Shown here: in pieces, positions 17,789 through 25,426 of the stretch | Layout: each line of letters starts with the position of its first letter | Numbering within the stretch: the first letter of the stretch is position 1 | Origin: Chloroflexota bacterium | GTDB taxonomy: Bacteria; Chloroflexota; Anaerolineae; Promineifilales; Promineifilaceae | DNA: 37,093 bases | Reading direction: 5' to 3' | Assembly (NCBI GenBank): GCA_020628815.1 | Contig: JAHDEN010000046.1 | Location: forward strand, 1-37,093 | The notes under the pieces: model-generated | What the model was told of the DNA's origin: nothing | What the model saw: only the letters and a program-made list of their open reading frames with translations | Databases searched by the model: none | Program-made: the position numbers and the translations under genes

Positions 17789-19309
17789 ATGTTGTTTTCA
17801 AGAAACGCTTTTCCCCTTTTCCTTATCGGATTTTTAGCGGCCGGATTTTTCCTGCTTGCCGGGTCAGTAACCACTGGCACAGCGGCCCAGCCACTCACCC
17901 ACAAAATGTCAGCCTCATCAACCGCTCGGTACACCAGCGCGCCGGTCTTGGCCGATATTGATAATAACGGCACCACAGAAATCATTATTGGTGATGTTGA
18001 CGGTGAACGGCTACAGGTATTTGATCTAGGGCTTACACCCATCCTAACCAAAAATGTAGAAAGCGGGATTCAAGCAACCGTAGCGGTGGGGAACCTAGAT
18101 GCTGACGCAACATCTGAAATCGTGTTCGGCACCATAAAAGGGTGGCTGCATGCGATTGAGCATGATGGAACGCCTCTACCCGGCTTCCCGATTTTAGTGG
18201 CAACCGAAGGGATCTTATCGACACCCGTTATTGCTGATATTGATGACGATGACGAAATTGATATTACGTTTGTAGCTGGCAACGGCCGGGTTTACGTTTA
18301 TGGGGCTGACGGAGTCGCTAAATGGACCAAATCTTTGGGTGATTTTTCCGGAATCAGCGGCCAAGTCCGCAACGGAAACGCGGTAGTTGCAGACATCGAT
18401 GCTGACGGCGATTTTGAAATTATCGCCGGTTCATACGCCAATGATTTGTATGCGTTTGACCATACCGGCACCGAACTCTGGACTTATTCGACCGGCGGGC
18501 CAATCATTTCAACACCGCTGGTGATTGATCTAGACGGCAACCCTTTTGATGTCGGCTTAGAAATAATTTTTGGCTCAACCGATGACAATTTATATGTCAT
18601 TTCAAAAACTGGCACTTTGGTTTGGCTGCGGGATACAGGGGCAACAATTGAAACATCAGCCACGGCCCTTTTAATTGATGATGATGCCTATCAAGACATT
18701 GTGATTGGGAATAATGCAGGAAATTTGCTGGCATACACCGACCAAGGTGATCTGATCAATATGGGGGATTGGCCGTTTTCGGCCGCTGCCGGGATCAGTG
18801 CCCCGCCTGTCGCGGCCGATGCAAATCAAGACAATATTACAGACATTATTGTGCCCAGCGAAGATGGGGTTGTACATGCATTACAGACAAGCGGCTCCGT
18901 TGTTAGTGGCTGGCCAATTACCACAACCAACGCGGTTGTAAATGCTGTAGCCATAGCAAATATTGATGGAGATGCACAAAAAGAAATCGTAGCGGCCGAT
19001 GTGGGAGGGAACATTCACATCTGGGGGGTAGAAATCGCGCCAACAGCCACCCCATCCCATACCCCTACAGCGACAAACACGCCGACACCAACCCATACGC
19101 CCACTCAAACCCCAACACCTGAACCGGGTTCAACCAACACTCCAACCGCGACAAATACACCAACTCCAAACCCAACACAGCCACCCGGGGCCACAGCGAC
19201 ACCCTCTTTTACCCCTTCGCCAACGCCTCTGACACCCCCAATTGTGGATGATGGCACGCCTGATTCACAGGTCTTGCCTAACAAAATTTATCTTCCAATC
19301 ACACGGTAG
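17789..19309 (+). CDS. Secreted FG-GAP/VCBS beta-propeller protein with Thr/Pro-rich linker
   Basis: A 506-residue exported protein. The start at 17789 gives a signal peptide (MLFSRNAFPLFLIGFLAAGF, then TAAQP). Residues about 50-410 are tandem FG-GAP-type blades with the Ca-binding pattern ADIDxDG..EIIxG. They align blade by blade with the C-terminal propeller of the giant protein upstream (shared GWLHAIEHD/GWLYAINHD, GILSTP/PILSTP, GNGRVYV/GNGRIYV, KSLGDF/TSLGDL), so the two are paralogues. A linker of about 60 residues of TPT/TNTPTPT repeats follows, a likely O-glycosylation region, and the protein ends in KIYLPITR, the same type of tail as the giant protein. The only purine-rich site (AGGAAGGAAGAG) is about 25 bases before the ATG, too far for a normal ribosome site. 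Confidence 0.85.
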   Translation: MLFSRNAFPLFLIGFLAAGFFLLAGSVTTGTAAQPLTHKMSASSTARYTSAPVLADIDNNGTTEIIIGDVDGERLQVFDLGLTPILTKNVESGIQATVAVGNLDADATSEIVFGTIKGWLHAIEHDGTPLPGFPILVATEGILSTPVIADIDDDDEIDITFVAGNGRVYVYGADGVAKWTKSLGDFSGISGQVRNGNAVVADIDADGDFEIIAGSYANDLYAFDHTGTELWTYSTGGPIISTPLVIDLDGNPFDVGLEIIFGSTDDNLYVISKTGTLVWLRDTGATIETSATALLIDDDAYQDIVIGNNAGNLLAYTDQGDLINMGDWPFSAAAGISAPPVAADANQDNITDIIVPSEDGVVHALQTSGSVVSGWPITTTNAVVNAVAIANIDGDAQKEIVAADVGGNIHIWGVEIAPTATPSHTPTATNTPTPTHTPTQTPTPEPGSTNTPTATNTPTPNPTQPPGATATPSFTPSPTPLTPPIVDDGTPDSQVLPNKIYLPITR

Positions 19310-19334
19310 CTCAACCACCAAACCTGATCAGTTA

Positions 19335-19370
19335 AAAACAAAAAACACCCTTAAAGGGTGCTTTGTTCTA
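19335..19370. terminator. Bidirectional intrinsic terminator
   Basis: The hairpin CACCCTTAAAGGGTG (19346-19360) is flanked by an A-run on the left, giving TTTTTTGTTTTT on the minus strand, and by CTTTGTTCT on the right. It lies between the stop of the plus-strand FG-GAP gene and the stop of the minus-strand 48-residue gene, so it can end both convergent transcripts. Confidence 0.75.
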
Positions 19371-19419
19371 AAAATATAAAGCCGACTGAAGCGCGGCCGA
19401 TGGGCAGTAAAACTAAATC

Positions 19420-19566
19420 TTATTGGTGGTACTGGCGACGACGAGCCACGACTTTAGCTCTTTGCAGCGACTCTTCTTTCTTGCGTTGTGCTTCACGCCA
19501 CAAAGAAATGAAAATCGGTGTTGAAATAACTGCTAGAAGTGTTCCGCCTAAGATAATTTCGCTCAT
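19420..19566 (-). CDS. Small 48-residue membrane protein with basic C-terminus
   Basis: A short open frame that routine length cut-offs miss. The minus-strand ATG at 19566 is preceded by AGCAGGGATTAGATC, giving an AGGGA ribosome site seven bases before the start. The product begins MSEIILGGTLLAVISTPIFI, a single hydrophobic span (residues 4-22), and continues with a Lys/Arg/Gln-rich amphipathic tail (REAQRKKEESLQRAKVVARR) ending RQYHQ. Topology suggests an N-out or small-anchor peptide with a positively charged cytoplasmic tail that could bind lipid head groups, RNA or a partner protein. It has its own terminator (19335-19370) and lies downstream of two dyads that could be operators. I do not recognise the family. 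Coding is supported by the ribosome site, transmembrane pattern and terminator. Confidence 0.65.
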   Translation of the reverse strand: MSEIILGGTLLAVISTPIFISLWREAQRKKEESLQRAKVVARRRQYHQ

Positions 19567-19680
19567 GATCTAATCCCTGCTTATTAAAGAGTTTTGTGGT
19601 AGTTGTTTTATTATCTACCTATTCAAAGCTACGCTCTATAGCTTATATGACAAATTGAAGTGAAACTTTTTTACTTCGAA

Positions 19681-19789
19681 TGTGTTAATCCTTATTTTAA
19701 TCTTTTTGGTTGATTAACACAACAGTGAAAGGAGTGCTATTTACACCTATTTAAGCTTTCACAAATGAAGTGTAATCTATATTACACTT
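19681..19789. promoter_or_regulatory. Two dyads upstream of the small membrane protein gene
   Basis: TGTGTTAATC (19681-19690) pairs exactly with GATTAACACA (19712-19721), and AAGTGTAAT (19768-19776) pairs exactly with ATTACACTT (19781-19789) across 4 bases. The second looks like an operator half-site pair. Both lie in the 302-base gap between the amine oxidase stop and the small gene start and could be operators, or the second could be the 3' hairpin of the amine oxidase mRNA. No binding protein can be named. The rest of 19567-19868 is AT-rich with no gene. Confidence 0.4.
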
Positions 19790-19868
19790 TGAATCTTACA
19801 TATTAGTTTATGAAATATGAACAGTTCATCACAAGGCTTTAACCGTCTTTCTAACCCAACACCAATAG

Positions 19869-21236
19869 CTACAAAGATAATAGCCTTTCAGCCTCACGCA
19901 GGCCAGATAAATATGCGCCATGTACGGTTGCGGGGTATTCAGAATGGGTTGCTTCACCGGCAAAAAACAGCCTGTTCTCGACAGGATCGGCCAGAATTTG
20001 GCGCGCATCGGCCGGGGCGCCCACGGCCGGAAACGAGTATGAACCATGCGCAAAGGGGTCGGCGATCCAGCGGGTAATTTGTACTGATTCAGGCTCAGGA
20101 GCATCCTCAGAGAACATTGACCGTAAAACATGCATCGCATCAGCGATAATTTTTTCATCAGAAAAAGACTCGATCTGTGTGCCAAAATCGGCCGCATTGA
20201 ATGCTAAGATAATCGGCTTTTGAATATACGGATATAAATTAAACCATTCAGACCATTCTCCCCGCTGCTCGGATAATTTTGAAAACCACTCCGGCCGTTT
20301 GTTCCAAAATGGCTCTGCAAAACGCAGATAGACTTTGTTTAATACACCAACACCCATTTGTTCAATAACCGCCCGCTTGGCGGCCGGCAAAGGGGGAGAA
20401 AACGCAACCTTGTCCTGCTTGAGCACACCCAAGGGCAGGGTGATGATGGCTTTATCCCCGCTGAAACTTCCTCGCTCCGTTGTGACAGTCACCCCGGCCG
20501 CATCATGACTAATTTGGGTAACCGTCTCCCCTAATCGAATATCCAACCCATCGGCCAAAAATTGAGGCACAGCCCCATACCCTTCGGGGAAAATCACATC
20601 AGGCCCATCAAACCCCGTCCCATCCTCGATATTGTGTGCCGAGAGCTGATCCACACTGCCGGACCACTCTTGCTCTAAGGCTGAATTGAGCACGTGGTTC
20701 AAATGCATCTTCTCATTTGCATCCAGCGCATCACCAGCGATAAATCGCTCAATCGCCTCCCCTATCGAAATATCCACATCCAGTGACTGGGCCTGCTCAA
20801 CGGCTGACTCAATTTTTTCTTCAAACAGTTCGTACTTGTTCCATTCCCTGTCTGGCAAACGCCCCCCATCTGTCCCATACAGCAGCCCATTGTCATAATC
20901 GGTCTCAAGGCGCGGCGCGTTGATCTCATCGGCCAAGTCTGTAATCGGGTTCCGCTTAATCCCATGAATCCATGAAGCTCCTAAATCCATCGGGGCGTCG
21001 GGCCAAAGCTGACTGGTATGGACCCGGCCGCCAATCCGATCTCGCCCTTCGAGGACTGTTACGGTGGCTCCGGCTGCTTGCAGAGCCCGGGCGGCCGCTA
21101 AGCCAGCCATCCCAGCCCCAACAACAATAACGTTTAAATCTGATCGATTTGATGTGCAATTGGTCATAAGCAAAGCGGCCGATGCTGCGGCCGAATATGT
21201 GATAAATTCCCGTCTCGTTAAAAGGGTAATCGCCAT
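19869..21236 (-). CDS. Tat-exported FAD-dependent amine oxidase (flavin monoamine/polyamine oxidase family)
   Basis: A 455-residue flavoenzyme that should oxidise an amine, polyamine or amino acid with O2 to give an aldehyde or keto product, ammonia or amine, and H2O2. The N-terminus has a twin-arginine signal (TRREFITYSAAASAALLM); the Cys after it (MTNC) is a poor lipobox match. The Rossmann motif VVGAGMAGLAAARAL binds FAD, followed by EGRDRIGGRVHT. LNKVYLRFAEPFW contains the conserved active-site Lys of polyamine oxidases, and the C-terminus has the FAD-binding FFAGEATHSEYPATVHGAYLSG. The length is typical. It acts outside the membrane if Tat export is real. It is divergent from the SulP operon across 152 bases. 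The substrate cannot be read from sequence; plant-type polyamine oxidase is the nearest group I recognise. Confidence 0.88.
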   Translation of the reverse strand: MAITLLTRREFITYSAAASAALLMTNCTSNRSDLNVIVVGAGMAGLAAARALQAAGATVTVLEGRDRIGGRVHTSQLWPDAPMDLGASWIHGIKRNPITDLADEINAPRLETDYDNGLLYGTDGGRLPDREWNKYELFEEKIESAVEQAQSLDVDISIGEAIERFIAGDALDANEKMHLNHVLNSALEQEWSGSVDQLSAHNIEDGTGFDGPDVIFPEGYGAVPQFLADGLDIRLGETVTQISHDAAGVTVTTERGSFSGDKAIITLPLGVLKQDKVAFSPPLPAAKRAVIEQMGVGVLNKVYLRFAEPFWNKRPEWFSKLSEQRGEWSEWFNLYPYIQKPIILAFNAADFGTQIESFSDEKIIADAMHVLRSMFSEDAPEPESVQITRWIADPFAHGSYSFPAVGAPADARQILADPVENRLFFAGEATHSEYPATVHGAYLSGLREAERLLSL

Positions 21237-21388
21237 AAAACGGGATTTTATAGTGGAATGTCACAACGTTGTAGCTCGTAACAGCAAATTTATTAGACAA
21301 TATGATATGACCAAATTGAAAAAATAAGCTAATCTCCACTAAATTAAGTTGAGCTCATGCGTTTGACTTCAGAAAGAAGGAAAAGAGA

Positions 21389-23599
21389 ATGGTTCATGAT
21401 GATGTGAATGAATCGCAACCAGAACAGTCAATGGGATGGTTAAAAGCAGGTGGGGTGGCCTTGATGAATGGGGCGACCATCGGATTTTTAGAAGTCCTGT
21501 GGTGGATCTCACTCCTATCGCTTATTTTTGCTGGGCCGCTCTCCGTATTTGTCGGCCGGGCCAGCGTTTTTATGTTTGTGGGGGCCATTATATCTGCCAC
21601 ACTAATTGCGTTTAGGGGGTCTTGGCGCGGTTCGATCGGGATGCCACAAGATGTGCCTGTCGCGATTTTAGTCGTCATTACCAGCCGTTTGGTTACAACC
21701 GCACCGGCCAGCGTCTCACCAGAAGATCTATTTATCACAATTACTGTAACCATTGGTCTCGCCTCGATCATTTTTGGCCTGTTTATGACCTTTTTGGGCT
21801 TCTTCAAGCTTGGCAACTTGGTCCGCTTTTTGCCGTTTCCGGTCATGGCCGGATTTTTGGGCGGAACCGGATGGCTGCTATTAATCGGTGGTATGGCCAG
21901 TTCATTAGAATCAGGCAGCACGGCTGATATTTTGCGGCCGGAATCGATTCAATTTTGGGTTCCAGCCATCGTTGTGGGGCTTATCGTCTATATTGCGGGG
22001 CTTTACTCTAATCGGCCGATCGTTCTGCCAGCCGTTTTGCTGCTATCGGCCGGCGTGTTCTTTCTTATCACAACGATATTAGGATACTCCATTGCAGAGT
22101 TAACCCAAGCAGGCTGGCTCGTGGGTGCCTTACCAGATGGCTACCAGCCACAACTGCCCCAGCTAGCAGATTTCGCCAATGTTCAATGGGGCTTAATTTT
22201 GGCCCAGTCCGGCAGTTTAGCCATTTTAGCCGTGGCTTCAGCCATCGCCATGCTGCTGAACAACAGCGGGTTTGAGCTAGCCATCAATGCAGACCTTGAC
22301 CCCAACAAAGATTTGCGCGCACACGGCTTAGCCAATGTGCTGGGTGGATTGGTTGGAGGCTGGCCCACCTACATTACGCCAGCTTGGTCATCCATTAATG
22401 CCCAAGACAAGAAAGAGCACCCCCTATCAGGGCTAATTGCCCCACTGATTACCGGCGTGCTTCTTTTTTATGCGACCCAACTCTTTACATTTTTGCCCCG
22501 GTTTATCATGGGGGCCACAGTCGCCTATATCGGAATCATCTTTTTAGCCGAATGGATAATCGCGCCAGCCCGCCGCTTGCCCCGCTTAGAATATGGGATT
22601 GTTCTATTTATTCTGGCCGTCATCGCCTTTTTCGGCCTGCTCGAAGGGGTGGCTGTCGGGCTCATCTTGGCCGTCATTTTATTTGTCATCAACTACAGCC
22701 AAATCGATGTGTTGCGCTATGTGATGTCCGGTTTGTATCAGCAGAGCCGTGTTACCCGGGTGGCCGAACAGCGTGACTTTTTGCGCTCGGTTGGTGAAGA
22801 AACGCAGATTCTACAGCTACAGGGATACATCTTCTTTGGGTCAGCCAATCGCCTTTTAGACAAAGTTCGCGAACTGGTCGACGACAACGACATTCGTTTC
22901 CTCATTCTGGATTTTGATCGGGTTTCAGGGATTGATTCGACCGCCCTGTTAAGCTTTTCAAAAATTCAGCAGTTTTTGGCACGCCAAGATATCGAGCTCT
23001 TTTTGTGCGACCTAGCTCCCAACGACCGGGCGCTGATTGAGCAAGAGTTGTCAGGTGACTTAGTAAAAGACATTGAGATTTTCAAAAATGTCGATATGGC
23101 GCTGCAATATTCCGAAGATGCACAGCTTATCCGTGAGGGATTTGATCCATCTACTCCGGTCCCATCGTTAAAAGAGCAAATGGAGCGAACGCTGCCCAAT
23201 GCGAAAAATATCGATCAGATGCTTAGCCTTTTAGAAGAAAAACATTTAAAAGATGGGGAGTATTTAATGCTGGCGGGTGACCCAGCTTTAGACATGTTTT
23301 TTGTAAAAGATGGCACGGTCACGGCCCAATTGGAGCGTGACGACGGAAAAATCGTCCGGCTGGAAACGATGAGCATGGGGCGTTCGGTAGGTGAGTTAGG
23401 CTTTTACCTTAACCAAAGCCGAACTGCGGCCGTTGTTAGCCAAGGGGACTCGATTGTTTATCGGCTGACAAAAGACAATTTGGCAAAAATTGAGCAAGAG
23501 CACCCAGATGTGGCCTCAACCATTCACCGCCTAATCGTGAATCTGCTGTCTGATCGGGTGACCCATTTGGTGGGTGTGGTGGATGTGCTACAGCAGTAG
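21389..23599 (+). CDS. SulP-family anion transporter with STAS and cyclic-nucleotide-binding domains
   Basis: A 736-residue membrane transporter. Residues about 15-440 form the SulP/SLC26 membrane domain (10-14 spans, with FLPFPVMAGFLGGTGWLLL in the core), which moves sulfate, bicarbonate or another small anion. A STAS domain follows at about 468-570 (LDFDRVSGIDSTALLSF). A C-terminal cNMP-binding domain lies at about 611-728, with an intact phosphate-binding cassette: VGELG with Glu669 and SRTAAV with Arg678. The fusion suggests transport gated by cAMP or cGMP. The start is supported by AGAAGGAAAAGAGA just before the ATG. The stop codon abuts the start of the downstream TatD-like gene, so the two are translationally coupled. 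Substrate unknown. Confidence 0.88.
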   Translation: MVHDDVNESQPEQSMGWLKAGGVALMNGATIGFLEVLWWISLLSLIFAGPLSVFVGRASVFMFVGAIISATLIAFRGSWRGSIGMPQDVPVAILVVITSRLVTTAPASVSPEDLFITITVTIGLASIIFGLFMTFLGFFKLGNLVRFLPFPVMAGFLGGTGWLLLIGGMASSLESGSTADILRPESIQFWVPAIVVGLIVYIAGLYSNRPIVLPAVLLLSAGVFFLITTILGYSIAELTQAGWLVGALPDGYQPQLPQLADFANVQWGLILAQSGSLAILAVASAIAMLLNNSGFELAINADLDPNKDLRAHGLANVLGGLVGGWPTYITPAWSSINAQDKKEHPLSGLIAPLITGVLLFYATQLFTFLPRFIMGATVAYIGIIFLAEWIIAPARRLPRLEYGIVLFILAVIAFFGLLEGVAVGLILAVILFVINYSQIDVLRYVMSGLYQQSRVTRVAEQRDFLRSVGEETQILQLQGYIFFGSANRLLDKVRELVDDNDIRFLILDFDRVSGIDSTALLSFSKIQQFLARQDIELFLCDLAPNDRALIEQELSGDLVKDIEIFKNVDMALQYSEDAQLIREGFDPSTPVPSLKEQMERTLPNAKNIDQMLSLLEEKHLKDGEYLMLAGDPALDMFFVKDGTVTAQLERDDGKIVRLETMSMGRSVGELGFYLNQSRTAAVVSQGDSIVYRLTKDNLAKIEQEHPDVASTIHRLIVNLLSDRVTHLVGVVDVLQQ

Positions 23600-24346
23600 A
23601 TGTTGGTAGACGCGCATACCCATCTAGACCACTACACGGCCGAGGAATTGCCCTTGGTCTTAGCCCAGATCGAGCAGCTACCTTGCCGCACGTGGGCGGT
23701 CTCGATGGACTTAGAATCGTGGGAGCTTACGCAAGCCATCGCCCAAAACCGGCCGAACATCATGCCCACATTTGGCATCCATCCTTGGAACGCACATCTA
23801 TACGCCGATCGGTTAGACGAGCTTGATGGCCCCACCAAAGCCTCTTTGCACATCGGTGAGATCGGTCTTGATTTCCACTGGGTCGAAGAAAAAGAGCGCT
23901 GGCCAAAACAGGAAGTGGTGCTTGACTATTTTTTACGCCGAGCGGCGGAGCAAAATAAGGTGGTCAATCTGCACACCAAGGGGGCTGAAAGCCTTATCCT
24001 AAAAAAGCTAAAAGAGTTCAACGTTGAACGGGCGGTTGTGCATTGGTATTCGGGGGATGTGGCCACATTTGACGAGTTGGTCGCACACGGCTGCAATTTT
24101 ACGTTTGGGGTTCAGCTGCCGTTTAGCGAGCTTATTCAAGCATGCGCCCAACGATGTCCGGCCGACAAGGTGCTAACCGAAACTGACGGGCCGGGAGGGC
24201 TTGAATGGCTAAATGGGGAGCGGGCCTATCCCAGCCATATCTCATCTGTTACAAAAAATTTGGCCTCTTATCGCTCCATAGATGAGGCTGATATGCGAGG
24301 GATAATCGGCCGGAACTATACACGGCTCCTACAAAATGACGGGTGA
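23600..24346 (+). CDS. TatD-family metal-dependent hydrolase
   Basis: A 248-residue amidohydrolase-fold TIM barrel of the TatD group, which includes metal-dependent DNases. Metal ligands are visible in order: HTH at 6-8 (DAHTHLD), Glu87 (IGEIGLDF), His125 (NLHTKG), His148 (VVHWYSG) and Asp196 (TETDGP). The ATG follows the SulP stop directly (TAGATG), so it is almost certainly expressed by coupling with the transporter; no separate ribosome site is needed. The link between an anion transporter and a TatD enzyme is not obvious. The last 18 bases overlap the convergent MsrQ-like gene. The family call is firm; the substrate is not. Confidence 0.87.
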   Translation: MLVDAHTHLDHYTAEELPLVLAQIEQLPCRTWAVSMDLESWELTQAIAQNRPNIMPTFGIHPWNAHLYADRLDELDGPTKASLHIGEIGLDFHWVEEKERWPKQEVVLDYFLRRAAEQNKVVNLHTKGAESLILKKLKEFNVERAVVHWYSGDVATFDELVAHGCNFTFGVQLPFSELIQACAQRCPADKVLTETDGPGGLEWLNGERAYPSHISSVTKNLASYRSIDEADMRGIIGRNYTRLLQNDG

Positions 24347-25030
24347 GTCCTCTTGTATCTGGGGTGCTTCTCTCCTTTTCTTGTTCTTGGCACCATTCTT
24401 TGAGCCTCGTAGCCATCCCTTAACCCGATTGGCACGGACCAGCAAAAGCAGGCTAAGCAAAATTAGAGCAATCACCGGAACGGGTGACAGCAGCCGTGAT
24501 GTTAAGATCCAGTGGCCTACCGCCAAAATAGCCGCAAAATAAACGGTACGGTGTAGCTTTTTCCACCTTTTGCCCAGCACCCGCATCGTCACGGGAAAAG
24601 ATGTAACAGCCAAGAGCGCCAAGATGAGGAAGCTGACTGATCCTAACCGAGCGGCCGGCCGTGACAAGATATCTAGCCACAGTTGATCGACGCGCCACCC
24701 CATTTCAGACCCGGCATAAACTAAAAGATGAACGCTGGCATAAAGAAACGAATAAAGGCCGATCGGTTTGCGTAAGGGGAGCAATTTCTTCCACCCAAAT
24801 AAAATATTGAGCGGGGTCAATACCAATGAGATCAGCAGAAGCCATACAGCGATATGGCCGCTGTATGAGAGGGAGACGGCCGCTAAATTTTGCTGGCTGT
24901 GCAAACGAGCAAGTTCCCGGCCGATAAAAACGGAGATCGGAGCCAAACATCCAATATGGGCCACAAGCTTTAGGATGTCCGCCCCTTGGCGACGATTATT
25001 CTTGAAATAATTGCGAATTAAATTGATCAT
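24329..25030 (-). CDS. msrQ: MsrQ/YedZ-like haem-binding ferric-reductase-type membrane protein
   Basis: A 233-residue membrane protein with about six spans of the ferric reductase-like (YedZ/MsrQ) family, which carries b-type haem and passes electrons from quinol or flavin to a periplasmic partner, classically the methionine sulfoxide reductase MsrP. Hallmarks: TPLNILFG, then LRKPIGLYSFLYASVHLLVY (haem-ligand His), LSRPAARLGS, LAVTSFPVTMRVLGKRWKKL with the following His, and GHW. The tail is highly basic (KNGAKNKKRR). The ATG has AGGA four bases before it, partly held in a CTGCCC/GGGCAG hairpin. No msrP lies in the window, so the partner is unknown. It converges on and overlaps the TatD-like gene by 18 bases. 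Confidence 0.75.
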   Translation of the reverse strand: MINLIRNYFKNNRRQGADILKLVAHIGCLAPISVFIGRELARLHSQQNLAAVSLSYSGHIAVWLLLISLVLTPLNILFGWKKLLPLRKPIGLYSFLYASVHLLVYAGSEMGWRVDQLWLDILSRPAARLGSVSFLILALLAVTSFPVTMRVLGKRWKKLHRTVYFAAILAVGHWILTSRLLSPVPVIALILLSLLLLVRANRVKGWLRGSKNGAKNKKRREAPQIQEDSPVIL

Positions 25031-25426
25031 AATTTCCTGCCCGGTGTGGGGCAGAAAAATTAAACCGAGAACGAGCGGAAACCATCAATAACGTCAGTGG
25101 CGAATTTTGGAAAATGAGCGTCAAATAAATTGACAAACGAGCAATTTAGCTAAGCATACGCCGAAAATGAGTAGGGAAAGCCGCTTTTTTCCGTTAAAAT
25201 CGACTTTAAGTCGTATTTTTTGAAAAGCTATTGCTTCGCTAAAAATCTTTTTCTCTGGAGCCGGTGTCTATAAAAGCGAAGCCTAATTAACTTGCCCCTA
25301 CCATCCCTGTGATCCAAGCAGAGACAGTAGGGCAAGACATGAAATCAGTCGATCCCAAATTCCACACTAACCGCACCCCTTTCATTGCAACATGCGGGGT
25401 GATCATCGCACCTTGGAGGAAACACA
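25031..25426. promoter_or_regulatory. 396-base divergent intergenic region with structured leader of the HTH-CBM gene
   Basis: It separates the minus-strand MsrQ-like gene from the plus-strand HTH-CBM regulator. Near the plus gene are CTTGCCC(C)TAC paired with GTAGGGCAAG (25291-25336) and CACCCC/GGGGTG (25374-25379, 25396-25401), so its mRNA leader probably folds. A TATAAA at 25270-25275 could be a -10 box, without a good -35. No gene or recognised riboswitch. The strong GGAGGA ribosome site lies at the end of the region. Confidence 0.4.

Noticed and set aside
19681..19721. BirA-type operator
   Set aside because: The half-sites TGTGTTAATC/GATTAACACA do not fit the BirA consensus and the spacing is too long.
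21394..21921. Minus-strand open frame of 175 codons opposite the SulP gene
   Set aside because: Mirror of a membrane-domain coding region with no start site or family features.
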